Positions 16,246 through 25,481 of a stretch of DNA of 64,000 nucleotides are shown here, in pieces. The DNA comes from Ruminococcus flavefaciens (GTDB taxonomy: Bacteria > Bacillota > Clostridia > Oscillospirales > Ruminococcaceae), in the NCBI GenBank assembly GCA_902760805.1, contig CACWHY010000002.1, forward strand, positions 144,626-208,625, read 5' to 3'. A program made the position numbers and the translations under genes. Within the stretch, counting starts at the first letter, position 1. Every line of letters begins with the position of its first letter. Under the pieces are notes generated by a model that worked only from the letters and a program-made list of their open reading frames with translations, made no database searches and was not told the DNA's origin.

Positions 16246-17487
16246 TTATTTGAATATTATCAGCAGCACCTGTGAGGTGATCACAACTGAGATAAGAGCT
16301 ACAGGGTAAGTTGCTGCATAGGCAGAAGCCACGTCCTCGGTGCCGGCGGTGCTGATGAGTGTTCCAAGGGCCGGTGTGGAGGTCATTCCGCCTGTTATCG
16401 AGCCAAGGTTGTTCAGCAGACTCAGCTTCAGAACGTACTTTGCAAAAAGGAATCCGATGATCATTGGGATCAGTGTCATGAGCATTCCGTAGAGGAAGAA
16501 TACCGGCTGGAAGTAGCGTGCGAAATTTGCTCCGCCGGAAACTCCAGCTCCGATAAGGAAGAACATCAGACCCAGCTCACGGAAAACCTTCAGAGTTGAG
16601 TCCTTGGGCATAACGCTAATCTTTCCAAAATGGCTAAAATGGCCGAAGATCAGGGACATCAGCAGACAGCCGCCTGTTGTGGAAAGTGAGAAGTGTCCCA
16701 CCTTGAATGAGCCGATGATGATGCCGAAAACTGCTGCAAGTGCAAAGGGCATGATACCGAAATCGTCCATCTCGATGAGATCCTTGGGAGCAGCCTTCTT
16801 CTTGCCGCTGCCGGAATTCACCAGAAGCTCACGCTCCTTCTTCATATCAGCCTTCATGATCTTAGGAATGATCTGAACAAAGAGTACAACGCCCAGAACT
16901 CCGAAGATATAGGCGATAGCGTAGCCTACTGAAACTGCGTCCTTATAGTCTCCAGCTGCGTCCTTTGCTGCGGAGAAGCCGGGTGTGCTGGTGAGGGCGC
17001 CGGAGAGAAGTCCGGTCATCAATGCGGAGAACTCGCCGCTCTCCCAATCTGAGAAGTTGCGTCCGACAAGGATACAGCCTGCACAGGTAAGTCCGCCGGA
17101 AAGGATTATGATCACTGCCAGCAAAACGTATGACTTGAAATTTTTCTTGAAATTGCCAAAGAAATTGGGGCCGGCAATAAATCCAACTGCCGTTACAAAG
17201 AGGATAAGACCAACGTTGTCAACGATCTTCAGAGCCTGATCCACGAAGGTGACTTCATCCACCACATTTCCAGCGGTGTCCTTGACGCCTACTACCAGCT
17301 GCTGAGTGAGCTGTTCGTGGAAAACATAGCCGAAGAAAAGCGCTACCAGGAAAACTCCCGCAGTGCCAAGAGAAATGCCCTTGATAGTTACTCTTCCCAG
17401 AATATAGCCGAGAGCTGCTATAGTCAGTACCGACAGCATCAGGAAGGCTACACTCTGAATGGAGAGGTATCCGTTAAAAAGTTCCAT
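16246..17487 (-). CDS. AspT/YidE-family carboxylate exchanger, candidate succinate exporter
   Basis: 413-aa membrane protein with about ten hydrophobic segments. It has two copies of the AspT-Al transporter repeat, each with an STPG/STPA motif (ALTSTPGFSAAKD near residue 165 and GGMTSTPALGTL near 380), separated by a charged central loop (about 215-245). Family knowledge: members include the aspartate:alanine exchanger AspT and the Corynebacterium succinate exporter SucE. As last gene of an operon holding fumarase and fumarate reductase, it most likely moves succinate or another C4-dicarboxylate. It is shorter than enteric YidE/YbjL, which carry central TrkA-C domains. Confidence 0.75.
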   Translation of the reverse strand: MELFNGYLSIQSVAFLMLSVLTIAALGYILGRVTIKGISLGTAGVFLVALFFGYVFHEQLTQQLVVGVKDTAGNVVDEVTFVDQALKIVDNVGLILFVTAVGFIAGPNFFGNFKKNFKSYVLLAVIIILSGGLTCAGCILVGRNFSDWESGEFSALMTGLLSGALTSTPGFSAAKDAAGDYKDAVSVGYAIAYIFGVLGVVLFVQIIPKIMKADMKKERELLVNSGSGKKKAAPKDLIEMDDFGIMPFALAAVFGIIIGSFKVGHFSLSTTGGCLLMSLIFGHFSHFGKISVMPKDSTLKVFRELGLMFFLIGAGVSGGANFARYFQPVFFLYGMLMTLIPMIIGFLFAKYVLKLSLLNNLGSITGGMTSTPALGTLISTAGTEDVASAYAATYPVALISVVITSQVLLIIFK

Positions 17488-17516
17488 ATACCTTTATCCT
17501 TTTCTTTACAAATTCA

Positions 17517-17537
17517 CGGGACGCACAGGGCGTCCCG
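17517..17537 (-). other. Stem-loop between frdA and the exporter gene
   Basis: CGGGACGC-5-GCGTCCCG, an 8-bp GC-rich stem without a T-run. It may stabilise the frdA 3' end or tune expression of the distal gene. Confidence 0.5.
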
Positions 17538-17546
17538 AAGAAATAT

Positions 17547-19151
17547 TTACTTAGATCTTCTTGCGTAGTGAGGAAGAAGCATGGGTGAGGCAGTTCCGCT
17601 TGCAGCACCGGACTCCTCAAGCTCCTTGTTGAAGCGCTCGATGTGATCCAGAGTCAGCTTCTCAGGAACAGCAGTATCCTTAGCCTTAGCTGCGGCGTTG
17701 ATACCAGCATTTCTGCCGAATACGATAACGTCCAGCAGAGAGTTGCCCATGAGACGATTGCGGCCGTGGATACCTCCGGCTACCTCACCGGCAGCGTACA
17801 GGTTTTCTACATCAGTGGAGCAGTCCTCAGAGATGTTCAGTCCGCCGTTCTGGTAGTGAAGTGTGGGGTAGACCAGGATAGGCTCCTTACGAATGTCGAT
17901 GCCGTACTTGCCGAACATTCTCATCATTGCAGGGATACGCTTCTCGATAGTTCCCTCGCCGTGCTTGTACTCGATCATGGGAGTGTCAAGCCAAACGGCC
18001 TTGCCCAGAGAGGTCTCAACTCCCTTGTTGCGCTCAGTACACTCACGAATGATGGAAGCGGCTGTTACGTCACGGGTCTCCAGGGGGTGCATGAACACCT
18101 CACCGTCGATGTTCACCAGCTTTGCGCCAAGTGAACGAACCTTCTCAGTAACCAGAGCACCAAAGATCTGCTCAGGATAGCCTGTGCCTGTGGGGTGATA
18201 CTGGAGAGTATCTGCGTAGAGCAGCCTTGCGCCGACTCTGTAGCCAAGGATAAGTCCGTCAGCAGTTGCTCCGTAATGGTTGGAAGTTGGGAAGCCCTGA
18301 TAGTGGAGGCGTCCAGCTCCGCCGGTAGCGATGATGACTGTCTTAGCTCTAGCCACCAGAAGCTCCTTAGTCTCCATATTCATGAGGACTGCACCGGCAG
18401 CCTTGCCGTTTTCATCAAGGATGATCTCGATAGCTGCTGTGAAGTCGATAACGGGAATGCCTCTGTTGATGACCTCGTCACGGAGAGTACGCATGATCTC
18501 AGCGCCGGAATAATCCTTTGCTGCGTGCATACGCTTTCTGGAGGTACCGCCGCCGTGGGTGGTGACCATTGTGCCGTCGGGCTCCTTATCGAACTCAACG
18601 CCCAGCTTGTTTAGCCACTGGATAGCCTCGGGAGCCTTTGTGACCAGCTTTCTTACCAGCTCAGGCTTTGCAGCGAAGTGTCCGCCGCCGAATGCGTCGA
18701 TATAGTGGATAGCAGGCGAATCGTTGGGCTTGTCAGCAGCCTGGATACCGCCCTCTGCCATCATTGTATTTGCGTCGCCGATACGCAGCTTTGTGACGAT
18801 CATTGCCTTGACTCCGGCCTCGTCAGCCTCGATAGCTGCGGAAGCTCCTGCTCCGCCGCCGCCGATGATCAGGACATCAGTATCGTAGTCAGGAGCGCTC
18901 AGGTCAACATCAGCTGCTGTGATACGGCTCTTTCCCTGTAACAGCTCTGCAAGCTGGGTCGGTACCTTGTCGCCCTTGTTCACTCCGGCAGACAGCACGG
19001 TGAACTCGTCCTGCTTGTAGTCTGGGTGGAAGGTGGCCAGAAGAGTATCCTTCTCCTCTGCGGTCATTCTTCTGGGCTCGAGAGCGGCGTTGGCCTCTCT
19101 CTTCTCAGCAACGATCTTTGCAAGCTCGTTCAGCTTATCTATCTTATACAT
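17547..19151 (-). CDS. frdA: Fumarate reductase flavoprotein subunit, soluble (TfrA/NadB-like)
   Basis: 534-aa flavoprotein of the succinate dehydrogenase/fumarate reductase family. An unusual ~85-residue N-terminal extension precedes the FAD-binding motif DVLIIGGGGAGASAA (about 92-106). The capping/active-site region shows GGTSRKRMHAA, LQYHPTG, and GGIHGRNRLMGNSLLD, which hold the substrate His/Arg positions. At the position where quinone-linked FrdA has its FAD-linking His (SHTVAAEGG), this protein reads ANTMMAEGG (Asn near 128), so FAD is probably bound non-covalently. No membrane anchor gene is present. Neighbours frdB, flx and hdr suggest electrons arrive from NADH in the cytosol. The reverse reaction or another fumarate-like substrate cannot be excluded. 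Confidence 0.85.
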   Translation of the reverse strand: MYKIDKLNELAKIVAEKREANAALEPRRMTAEEKDTLLATFHPDYKQDEFTVLSAGVNKGDKVPTQLAELLQGKSRITAADVDLSAPDYDTDVLIIGGGGAGASAAIEADEAGVKAMIVTKLRIGDANTMMAEGGIQAADKPNDSPAIHYIDAFGGGHFAAKPELVRKLVTKAPEAIQWLNKLGVEFDKEPDGTMVTTHGGGTSRKRMHAAKDYSGAEIMRTLRDEVINRGIPVIDFTAAIEIILDENGKAAGAVLMNMETKELLVARAKTVIIATGGAGRLHYQGFPTSNHYGATADGLILGYRVGARLLYADTLQYHPTGTGYPEQIFGALVTEKVRSLGAKLVNIDGEVFMHPLETRDVTAASIIRECTERNKGVETSLGKAVWLDTPMIEYKHGEGTIEKRIPAMMRMFGKYGIDIRKEPILVYPTLHYQNGGLNISEDCSTDVENLYAAGEVAGGIHGRNRLMGNSLLDVIVFGRNAGINAAAKAKDTAVPEKLTLDHIERFNKELEESGAASGTASPMLLPHYARRSK

Positions 19152-19163
19152 TTCACGCCCTCC

Positions 19164-19838
19164 TTACTGCTCAATGTCACGGTTGTTGTAGAGCTCTTTC
19201 ATCTCTTCGATAGGCTTCTGCATGAGGCTCTCGATGAGCTCGTTGAAAGCGCCCTCGTCGATCTCCTTGACACGGTCTGCAAGATGACCGCATTCGGGAG
19301 CGATGTACTTTCCGTTAAGACGGCGTGCCAGCATTGCTACCTGGGGATGAGAGATACCGGCAGGACAGCGGGATGAGCAGACTCCGCACATAACGCAGTC
19401 GAAGCTCTCCTCAGCGCACTTCTCATACTCGCCTCTCTGAGCGTATGCGATATACTGCATAACATTCAGCTCCTGAGTGCAGGCCTTGGTGCAGGCATTG
19501 CAGCCGATACAGCTGTAGATCTCGGGATAGAGCTGCATCATGATCTGCTCAGTGGGCTTGATCTTCTCGATATCATAGACCTTTTTCTCCAGGGGGAAGA
19601 AGGGCAGAGTTGCAACGTACATACCCTCCTGTACCTCGGTCTGACAGGCAAGACATCCGTGAAGAGCGGACTCTCCCTTGATCCTGTAGATAGTAGCACA
19701 GGCTCCGCAGAAGCCGTTTCTACAGCCGCAGCCTCTTACCAGCTCATAGCCGGCGTATTCCATAGCAGTCATTATCGTAAGACCTGCCGGCACCTGATAC
19801 TTCTTGCCGAACAGGTAAACATTAACCATATTTTCCAT
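19164..19838 (-). CDS. frdB: Fumarate reductase iron-sulfur subunit
   Basis: 224 aa. N-terminal plant-type [2Fe-2S] domain with CGCRNGFCGAC and a later Cys (about residues 36-62), then two [4Fe-4S]-type motifs CIGCNACTKAC (about 109-119) and CVMCGVCSSRC (about 148-158). It carries electrons to the flavin subunit 12 bp downstream. Unlike methanogen TfrB it has no C-terminal cysteine-rich CCG domain; that domain is present in this operon as separate HdrB. The subunit is soluble. Confidence 0.88.
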   Translation of the reverse strand: MENMVNVYLFGKKYQVPAGLTIMTAMEYAGYELVRGCGCRNGFCGACATIYRIKGESALHGCLACQTEVQEGMYVATLPFFPLEKKVYDIEKIKPTEQIMMQLYPEIYSCIGCNACTKACTQELNVMQYIAYAQRGEYEKCAEESFDCVMCGVCSSRCPAGISHPQVAMLARRLNGKYIAPECGHLADRVKEIDEGAFNELIESLMQKPIEEMKELYNNRDIEQ

Positions 19839-19854
19839 GCTTTATGCTCCTTTA

Positions 19855-20682
19855 TCAATATTCGTCCGGCAGTGCGTCAAGCTGGTCGAAACGGAAAACC
19901 GGACCGTCCTTGCAGACGTACTTGTTGCCGATATTGCATCTTCCGCACTTTCCCACGCCGCACTTCATGCGAAGCTCCATTGTGGTATAGACCTGAGTTT
20001 CGGTGAAGCCCAGCTCCTTCAGTCCGGCAAGAGTGAACTTGATCATGATAGGCGGTCCGCAGACCAGAACGGTCTTGTTTGTAGAGGGCTTGAGCTCCTT
20101 GACGTAGTTGGGAACAAAGCCAACGTGGCCGTCCCAGCCCTCCTGAGGATTATCTATGGTGAGGTCGACCTCAACGCCGGGATCAGCCATCCACTCGTCG
20201 ATGATCTCCTTATAGTCCACCAGGTCATCCTTTGAACGTGAGCCGTAGACGATCTGGACATCGCCATATTCGCCGCGCTTGTCACGGACGTAGTTTATAA
20301 CTGAGCGGAGAGGTGCAAGTCCGATACCGCCGGCGATGAAGAGCAGATCCTTGCCCTTCAGCTCTGTGTCAACGGGGAATGCGTTTCCGTACGGTCCACG
20401 GATAGTGATCTGCTGGCCCACTTCCATAGCATGGAGCCATTCAGTAAGGCATCCGCACTTTTTGATGCTGAATTCCATGAACTCCTTATTTGTAGGCGAG
20501 GAAGTGATTGAGAACATAGCCTCACCGACACCGGGGATAGAGAGCATGGCGCACTGGCCGGGCATATGCTCGAAGACCTTTCCGCCCTCCGGAGAAACGA
20601 CTCTAAAGGTCTTGACATCGGGGGTATCTATCCTGATGTCCGTAACTACTCCCACATGGGGGATCAATGTATCGTTGTTCAT
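19855..20682 (-). CDS. flxA: FAD/NAD(P)H-binding oxidoreductase, FlxA-like
   Basis: 275 aa of the ferredoxin-NADP reductase/PyrK type. An N-terminal FAD-binding barrel is followed by the nucleotide motif GGIGLAPLRSVINYV (about 115-130) and a C-terminal [2Fe-2S] motif CGVGKCGRC. Family knowledge: FlxA is the NADH-oxidising subunit of the FlxABCD-HdrABC complex. The start at 20682 (GGAGG 6-7 nt upstream) gives a TGATG overlap with flxB; a longer in-frame start lies inside flxB. Confidence 0.85.
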   Translation of the reverse strand: MNNDTLIPHVGVVTDIRIDTPDVKTFRVVSPEGGKVFEHMPGQCAMLSIPGVGEAMFSITSSPTNKEFMEFSIKKCGCLTEWLHAMEVGQQITIRGPYGNAFPVDTELKGKDLLFIAGGIGLAPLRSVINYVRDKRGEYGDVQIVYGSRSKDDLVDYKEIIDEWMADPGVEVDLTIDNPQEGWDGHVGFVPNYVKELKPSTNKTVLVCGPPIMIKFTLAGLKELGFTETQVYTTMELRMKCGVGKCGRCNIGNKYVCKDGPVFRFDQLDALPDEY

Positions 20683-21701
20683 CACTTTACCTCCAATGCT
20701 TTCATTACCTTGACGATGTTCATTGAGATCGGGCACTTGGACAGGCATCTTCCGCAGCCTACACAGCCGAATTCGCCGTTGTTATTGGCCGGGAAGTACA
20801 CCAGCTTGTGCATAAATCTCTGACGGAAGCGCTCAAGCTGAGATGTTCTGGGGTTGCCGTGTGCCATTTTTGTGAAATCTGAGTACATACAGGAGTCCCA
20901 GCAGCGGAAGCGCTTGATGCCGTTTCCGGTGTTGAAGTCCTTGATGTCGTAGCACTGACAGGTGGGGCAGACAAAGGTACAGGTGCCGCAGCCAAGACAG
21001 CTCTCGGACAGCTCTGCCCATTTCTCCGAATTGAAATGCTCATTCAGTGTGTCTCCGCCAAATGCTGCTGTAGAAAGGTTTGCAAGGGGAAGACGTGAGA
21101 GGATCTCCTTGGTCTTTGCCTTGACCTGATCCAGCTTAGCAGTGTCGCCCTCTTCAAGAAGGGATGAAATGCTGTCAATAAAGGCCTGACCCTTGTCGTT
21201 ATTAGCCTTGATGAAGAGGTCTTCGCCGTCGCTCCAGCAGGCAGCATCGCCCTCGGGCTCAGTTGCGTCGATGCCGAAAGTACCGCAGAAGCAGGTCTCG
21301 GCAGGACGTGAGCAGGCCATAGTCACAACAGTTCCGTGGTCACGTCTGTTCTTGTAGAAGCTGTCCACAGGCTCAGAAAGGAACACCTTATCAAGGATAG
21401 TGAAGCTCCTTGCGTCACAGGGACGAACTCCGAATATAACGAAATCCTCGTGCTCGCTGCGCTGGTCGATGACCTGGATATTCTTGCCCTCCATCTTGAA
21501 ATCAACGATGTTCTCGGTCTGGGGAAAGAAGAAATCCTTTGCGCTGCGGAGCGTGTTCAGCTTCTGGGTAAGAGCCTTTCCGGGCTCCCACTTAGTGAAC
21601 TCAGCAGCTCCGTCGGCACGGTCGCTGGGAATGTAAAGAGTCTGCTTCTCGGCGATAGCTGCGAAAAGCTCCTCCAGTCTTGAAAGTGAGATCTTCAGCA
21701 T
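20682..21701 (-). CDS. flxB: 4Fe-4S dicluster protein, FlxB-like (AsrA/HydG type)
   Basis: 339 aa. The N-terminal half resembles sulfhydrogenase/anaerobic sulfite reductase beta subunits (FVIFGVRPCDARSF; ACSRPAETCFCGTFG). The C-terminal part carries two cluster motifs, CLGCGTCTFVCPTC (about 237-250) and CVGCGRCLSKC (about 312-322). It relays electrons between FlxA and FlxC/D. It overlaps flxC by TAATG and flxA by TGATG, showing tight coupling. Confidence 0.82.
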   Translation of the reverse strand: MLKISLSRLEELFAAIAEKQTLYIPSDRADGAAEFTKWEPGKALTQKLNTLRSAKDFFFPQTENIVDFKMEGKNIQVIDQRSEHEDFVIFGVRPCDARSFTILDKVFLSEPVDSFYKNRRDHGTVVTMACSRPAETCFCGTFGIDATEPEGDAACWSDGEDLFIKANNDKGQAFIDSISSLLEEGDTAKLDQVKAKTKEILSRLPLANLSTAAFGGDTLNEHFNSEKWAELSESCLGCGTCTFVCPTCQCYDIKDFNTGNGIKRFRCWDSCMYSDFTKMAHGNPRTSQLERFRQRFMHKLVYFPANNNGEFGCVGCGRCLSKCPISMNIVKVMKALEVK

Positions 21702-22672
21702 TACTCAGCACCCCTTTCGTGAACTATGCTGGCCTCGCAGTCATCAGCGGTGTAGTCCGTAAGAGGAGCACGGGATGTGGTGTCTGCGCCGGCCTGATAC
21801 TCGCCGTAAAGGGAGTTGATGTCCTTGATGAACTTTCTGTTGAGCAAGTGGAGCGGGATGTTCTGAGGGCAAACTCTTGAGCACTCGCCGCAGTCTGTAC
21901 ATCTTCCGGCAACGTGGAATGCACGGATGATGTGGAACATATTCTCCTCAAAGCTGTCGGAGGCTGCCTTGTTCTCTACGCCGGAATTCGGGTTGTCGAA
22001 TACGCACTTTTCGCAAGTGCAGGCAGGACAGACGTTTCGGCAGGCATTGCAGCGGATACACTTAGAGAGCTGCTCTCTCCAGAAATCATATCTCTCCTGA
22101 GCAGTCATGTTCTCCAGCTTCTCCACCATGTCAAAGCGGTCAGAGTCCAGAACATCGCCGTCCTCGCCGATGAGCTCGTCGTAGGTAACGTGCTTCTTGC
22201 TCTTGCAGGAGGCGCACTTATCCAGGATAGCCTCGCTGAAGGGCATGGTCTCCTCTCCGTAGAGAGTATCTATTTTCAGTGTGTAATTATCATTCTTGAC
22301 GCTGAGGATACCGGTAATGCCCTTTGCTTTGATCTTCTCGATGTCCAGCTTGGGACCGCCGGGAATACCGATAACGTAGATGTTGTCACGGTCAACTCTG
22401 TGCTCCTTGGTGAGCTGATTGAGGCTGTAGGTGTCGCAGGGCTTGAGGAAAACAAGCACCTTGCCCTCCTTCTTGGACTCCTTCACCAGATACTTGGAAA
22501 CGTTTGCGCTGGTGAAATCGTCGAATACGAAGTCCTTGTCCAGCTCCTCGGCGCTCTCGAATACAGCAGGGGTGATGTCGTAGGCGAACTCTCCCCTCTT
22601 CCAGCCGATAACACGCTTTACGCTGCCGTCAGCAAGGAGCTCCTTGGCTCTTTTTATCATTGCTTCCTGCAT
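21701..22672 (-). CDS. flxC: 4Fe-4S protein with FrhB-like N-terminus, FlxC-like
   Basis: 323 aa. The N-terminal region is related to coenzyme F420 hydrogenase/dehydrogenase beta-type proteins (FLKPCDTYSL; CASCKSKKHVTY). The C-terminal part has two cluster motifs, CIRCNACRNVCPACTC (about 206-221) and CTDCGECSRVC (about 265-275). It overlaps flxD by 16 bp, with its own GGAGG inside the flxD end. It is an electron relay subunit by family context. Confidence 0.8.
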   Translation of the reverse strand: MQEAMIKRAKELLADGSVKRVIGWKRGEFAYDITPAVFESAEELDKDFVFDDFTSANVSKYLVKESKKEGKVLVFLKPCDTYSLNQLTKEHRVDRDNIYVIGIPGGPKLDIEKIKAKGITGILSVKNDNYTLKIDTLYGEETMPFSEAILDKCASCKSKKHVTYDELIGEDGDVLDSDRFDMVEKLENMTAQERYDFWREQLSKCIRCNACRNVCPACTCEKCVFDNPNSGVENKAASDSFEENMFHIIRAFHVAGRCTDCGECSRVCPQNIPLHLLNRKFIKDINSLYGEYQAGADTTSRAPLTDYTADDCEASIVHERGAE

Positions 22673-23103
22673 CTCAGATCCTCCAATCTACGGTTAGGAC
22701 CGAGCTTTCTTACGGCCTCGGTGAACTCGTTCATTGTTGCTGCGAATTTTGCGCCCTCAGCAGCGGATACCCACTCAACTCTTGTTCTGTCACGCTCGAT
22801 GCCCAGGAAATCCAGCATACTGAACAGCAGAGTCATTCTGCGGCGTGTGAAGTAGTTCCCTGAGGTGTAGTGGCAGTCTCCCGGGTGGCAGCCGCAGAGG
22901 ATAACGCCGTCTGCGCCACGCTGGAAGGCTCTGAGGATGAACATTGGGTTGACTCTGCATGAGCAGGGCACTCTGATTATCTTAACATTTGTGGGGTAGT
23001 TCAGTCGGTTGGTGCCTGACAGGTCTGCGCCGGCGTATGAGCACCAGTTGCAGCAGAAGGCAACGATCAGCGGCTGAAACTCTTTGTTTTCATTTACTTG
23101 CAT
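22657..23103 (-). CDS. flxD: MvhD-type iron-sulfur subunit, FlxD-like
   Basis: 148 aa. It has the MvhD/FlxD pattern IVAFCCNWCSYAGAD, VPCSCRVNP, and VILCGCHPGDCHY: conserved cysteines that bind a [2Fe-2S] cluster and pass electrons into HdrA. In methanogens the same subunit links hydrogenase to HdrABC. Here no hydrogenase gene is present and Flx proteins take its place. It overlaps hdrA by 10 bp. Confidence 0.9.
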   Translation of the reverse strand: MQVNENKEFQPLIVAFCCNWCSYAGADLSGTNRLNYPTNVKIIRVPCSCRVNPMFILRAFQRGADGVILCGCHPGDCHYTSGNYFTRRRMTLLFSMLDFLGIERDRTRVEWVSAAEGAKFAATMNEFTEAVRKLGPNRRLEDLRCRKQ

Positions 23104-25085
23104 ATTGCGTCTACCTCCGCCATGATCTGACTGTTAGAGAAGCCGGACAGATCCATTGCGCCAGAAGGACAGGCAACTGTACAAGCGCCGCAGCCCTGAC
23201 AAACAGCAGGGTTGACGCTGGCCACTCTTCTGATAGCAGTGGTGCGGTCGGGCATTCTGAACTCCTTATCGATGTATGTGATAGCTCCGTAGGGGCAAAC
23301 CTTCTCACAGGACGAACAGCCGTTGCACATAAGCTCGTTTGAGTGAGCAGTGCAGGGATTACAAGTGATGCTGTTCTTGCAGAGCAGGCCGATCGCCTTT
23401 GCAGCGGCGGCGCTTCCCTGAGCAACTGTCTCCGGGATGTCCTTGGGACCCTGGCAGGCGCCTGACAGGAAGATACCGGCAGTTGCGCTCTCTACAGGTC
23501 TCAGCTTGGGGTGAGCCTCTGTGAAGAAGTCGTTGGTGTCCATCTGTGTGGTGAGCATAGTCGCAAGAGGACGAGCAGTCTTGTCCGGCTCGATAGCTAC
23601 CGCAAGAACTACCATATCTGCGTCGATGTGGAGCTGCTCGTTGGACAGAAGATCGGAAGCCTGGACGCCGATCTTTCCGTCGGACTTGGGCGTTACTTTG
23701 CCCACCATTCCCTTTATGTAGTGAACGTTGTACTGCTCCACTGCACGGCGGTAGAACTCATCGAAGTTCTTTCCGGGAGTACGCACGTCGATGTAGAAAA
23801 CGTATACCTCGGTATCCGGATATTTTTCACGGATAAGCATTGCGTGCTTGGCTGTGTACATACAGCAGATCTTCGAGCAGTAAGGCTTGCCCTTGCTGTC
23901 ATCACATCTTGATCCTACGCACTGTACGAAAACGATGGTATGGGGGTGAGTTTTATCGGAAGGACGAAGGAGAGTTCCTCCGTTGGGGCCGGCTGCGTTC
24001 ATCAGACGCTCCAGCTCCAGGGATGTAACAACGTCAGGACACTGGTTGTAAGCGAACTCGTCGTACTTGTCCAGCTTGATCGGGTTGAATCCGGTCGCAA
24101 CAACGATAGCACCGTACTTCTCCTCGATGATCCTGTCCTGCTGCTTATAGTCGATAGCTCCCACTGAGCAGACCTTTGAGCAGACTCCGCACTTGCCGTT
24201 TTTCAGCATCATGCAGTAGTTGGGGTCGATAGTTGCCACCTTTGGAACAGCCTGTGCAAAGGGGATGTAGACAGCCGAGCGGTTATCCAGACCCATATTG
24301 AACTCGTTGGGCACCTTCTTCATTGGGCACTTCTCGGTACAAAGTCCGCAGCCGGTACACTTGGTCTCGTCAACGTATCTGGCCTTCTTCCGGATCTTTA
24401 CGGTGAAGTTTCCAACGAAGCCCTTCACGTCCTCTACCTCGCTGAATGAGTGGATAGTGATGTGCTCATTCTGGGAGGCCTCTACCATTTTTGGGGTAAG
24501 GATACAAGCGGCGCAGTCCAGTGTGGGGAAGGTCTTGTCGATCTGAGCCATTTTTCCGCCGATAGTAGGCTGCTTCTCAACGATATCTACGTCGAAGCCG
24601 GCCTCGGCGATGTCAAGAGCCGTCTGGATACCGGCAATTCCTCCGCCGATGACCAGAGCACGCTTAACAACAGGGCTCTCCATAGAAGTGAGAGGTGTGT
24701 TCAGGTGGACCTTAGCGATAGCGGCTTTTCCGAGGATAATAGCCTTTTCTGTGGCAGTAGCGATGTCCTTGTGGATCCAGGAGCACTGCTCACGGATATT
24801 GGCGATCTCCACCAGATAGGGATTAAGACCGGCAGAAGCTGCTGCCTTTCTGAAAGTATTCTCGTGCATTCTTGGCGAGCATGAGCAGATGACTACTCCG
24901 CCAAGATCATGCTCCTTGATAGCGTCCTTGACCAAATTCTGTCCGGACTCAGAGCACATATACTGATAGTCCTGGGAGATAACTACGCCGGGCTCATGAC
25001 CGAGAGCCTCTGCAACTGCCTTAACGTCAACAGTTGCGGCGATATTCGTTCCGCAGTGACAGACAAATACACCTATTCTCTGCAT
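23094..25085 (-). CDS. hdrA: Heterodisulfide reductase subunit A-like flavoprotein (bifurcating flavin)
   Basis: 663 aa. N-terminal domain (VFVCHCGTNIAATVD), FAD-binding Rossmann VIGGGIAGIQTAL (about 145-157), an inserted ferredoxin domain with CTGCGLCTEKC (about 243-253) and C..CGVCSKVC, and a C-terminal double-cluster ferredoxin (CNGCSSCEKVC near 590, CQGCGACTVAC near 635). Family knowledge: HdrA houses the flavin that bifurcates electrons between a low-potential ferredoxin and HdrB. Length and domain order match single HdrA, not the fused HdrA2 type. It is the central subunit of this operon. Confidence 0.92.
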   Translation of the reverse strand: MQRIGVFVCHCGTNIAATVDVKAVAEALGHEPGVVISQDYQYMCSESGQNLVKDAIKEHDLGGVVICSCSPRMHENTFRKAAASAGLNPYLVEIANIREQCSWIHKDIATATEKAIILGKAAIAKVHLNTPLTSMESPVVKRALVIGGGIAGIQTALDIAEAGFDVDIVEKQPTIGGKMAQIDKTFPTLDCAACILTPKMVEASQNEHITIHSFSEVEDVKGFVGNFTVKIRKKARYVDETKCTGCGLCTEKCPMKKVPNEFNMGLDNRSAVYIPFAQAVPKVATIDPNYCMMLKNGKCGVCSKVCSVGAIDYKQQDRIIEEKYGAIVVATGFNPIKLDKYDEFAYNQCPDVVTSLELERLMNAAGPNGGTLLRPSDKTHPHTIVFVQCVGSRCDDSKGKPYCSKICCMYTAKHAMLIREKYPDTEVYVFYIDVRTPGKNFDEFYRRAVEQYNVHYIKGMVGKVTPKSDGKIGVQASDLLSNEQLHIDADMVVLAVAIEPDKTARPLATMLTTQMDTNDFFTEAHPKLRPVESATAGIFLSGACQGPKDIPETVAQGSAAAAKAIGLLCKNSITCNPCTAHSNELMCNGCSSCEKVCPYGAITYIDKEFRMPDRTTAIRRVASVNPAVCQGCGACTVACPSGAMDLSGFSNSQIMAEVDAICK

Positions 25086-25097
25086 ATTATCTCCTCC

Positions 25098-25481
25098 TTA
25101 CTTAGCATATTTCCGCATTGCTGTAACGATGGCCTGCTGTGGGAGGTCCTCGTCAAGCAGCGAAGGGATCTGGTCGGGGCTGAGGTGGTTGCCGTCCTGC
25201 TGACGGATCGCTGCAAGGCGAACTGCCTCAACGACCTTGGCCGGCTGAACACCTCTGGGACATCTGTCCACGCAGGCAAAGCAGGTCAGGCACTTGTATA
25301 TGGACTCAGACTTCATGAGAGTCTCGATGTCGCCCTTTTCCACCATGTATACGAACTGGTGAGGGTGGTATTCCATCTCATCGTATGAGGGGCAGGTGCC
25401 GGAGCACTTTCCGCAGCGCATACATTTGAGCACGTTCACTCCGCTTGAACGGAGCACCTGCTCTTTAAGATTCTTATTCAT
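25098..25481 (-). CDS. hdrC: Heterodisulfide reductase subunit C-like
   Basis: 127 aa. Two [4Fe-4S] motifs CMRCGKCSGTCP (about 19-30) and CLTCFACVDRCP (about 63-74), the last followed by RGVQPAKVVEAVR, are typical of HdrC. It transfers electrons from HdrA to HdrB. It overlaps hdrB by 8 bp. Confidence 0.9.
   Translation of the reverse strand: MNKNLKEQVLRSSGVNVLKCMRCGKCSGTCPSYDEMEYHPHQFVYMVEKGDIETLMKSESIYKCLTCFACVDRCPRGVQPAKVVEAVRLAAIRQQDGNHLSPDQIPSLLDEDLPQQAIVTAMRKYAK

Noticed and set aside
16246-19838. Classical membrane succinate dehydrogenase (SdhCD or cytochrome b)
   Set aside because: No membrane anchor or heme-ligand helices; the neighbouring membrane gene is an AspT-type carrier.
23094-25085. 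A hydrogenase complex (Mvh) because of the MvhD-type subunit
   Set aside because: No NiFe or FeFe hydrogenase large subunit is present; FlxABC takes the donor role.
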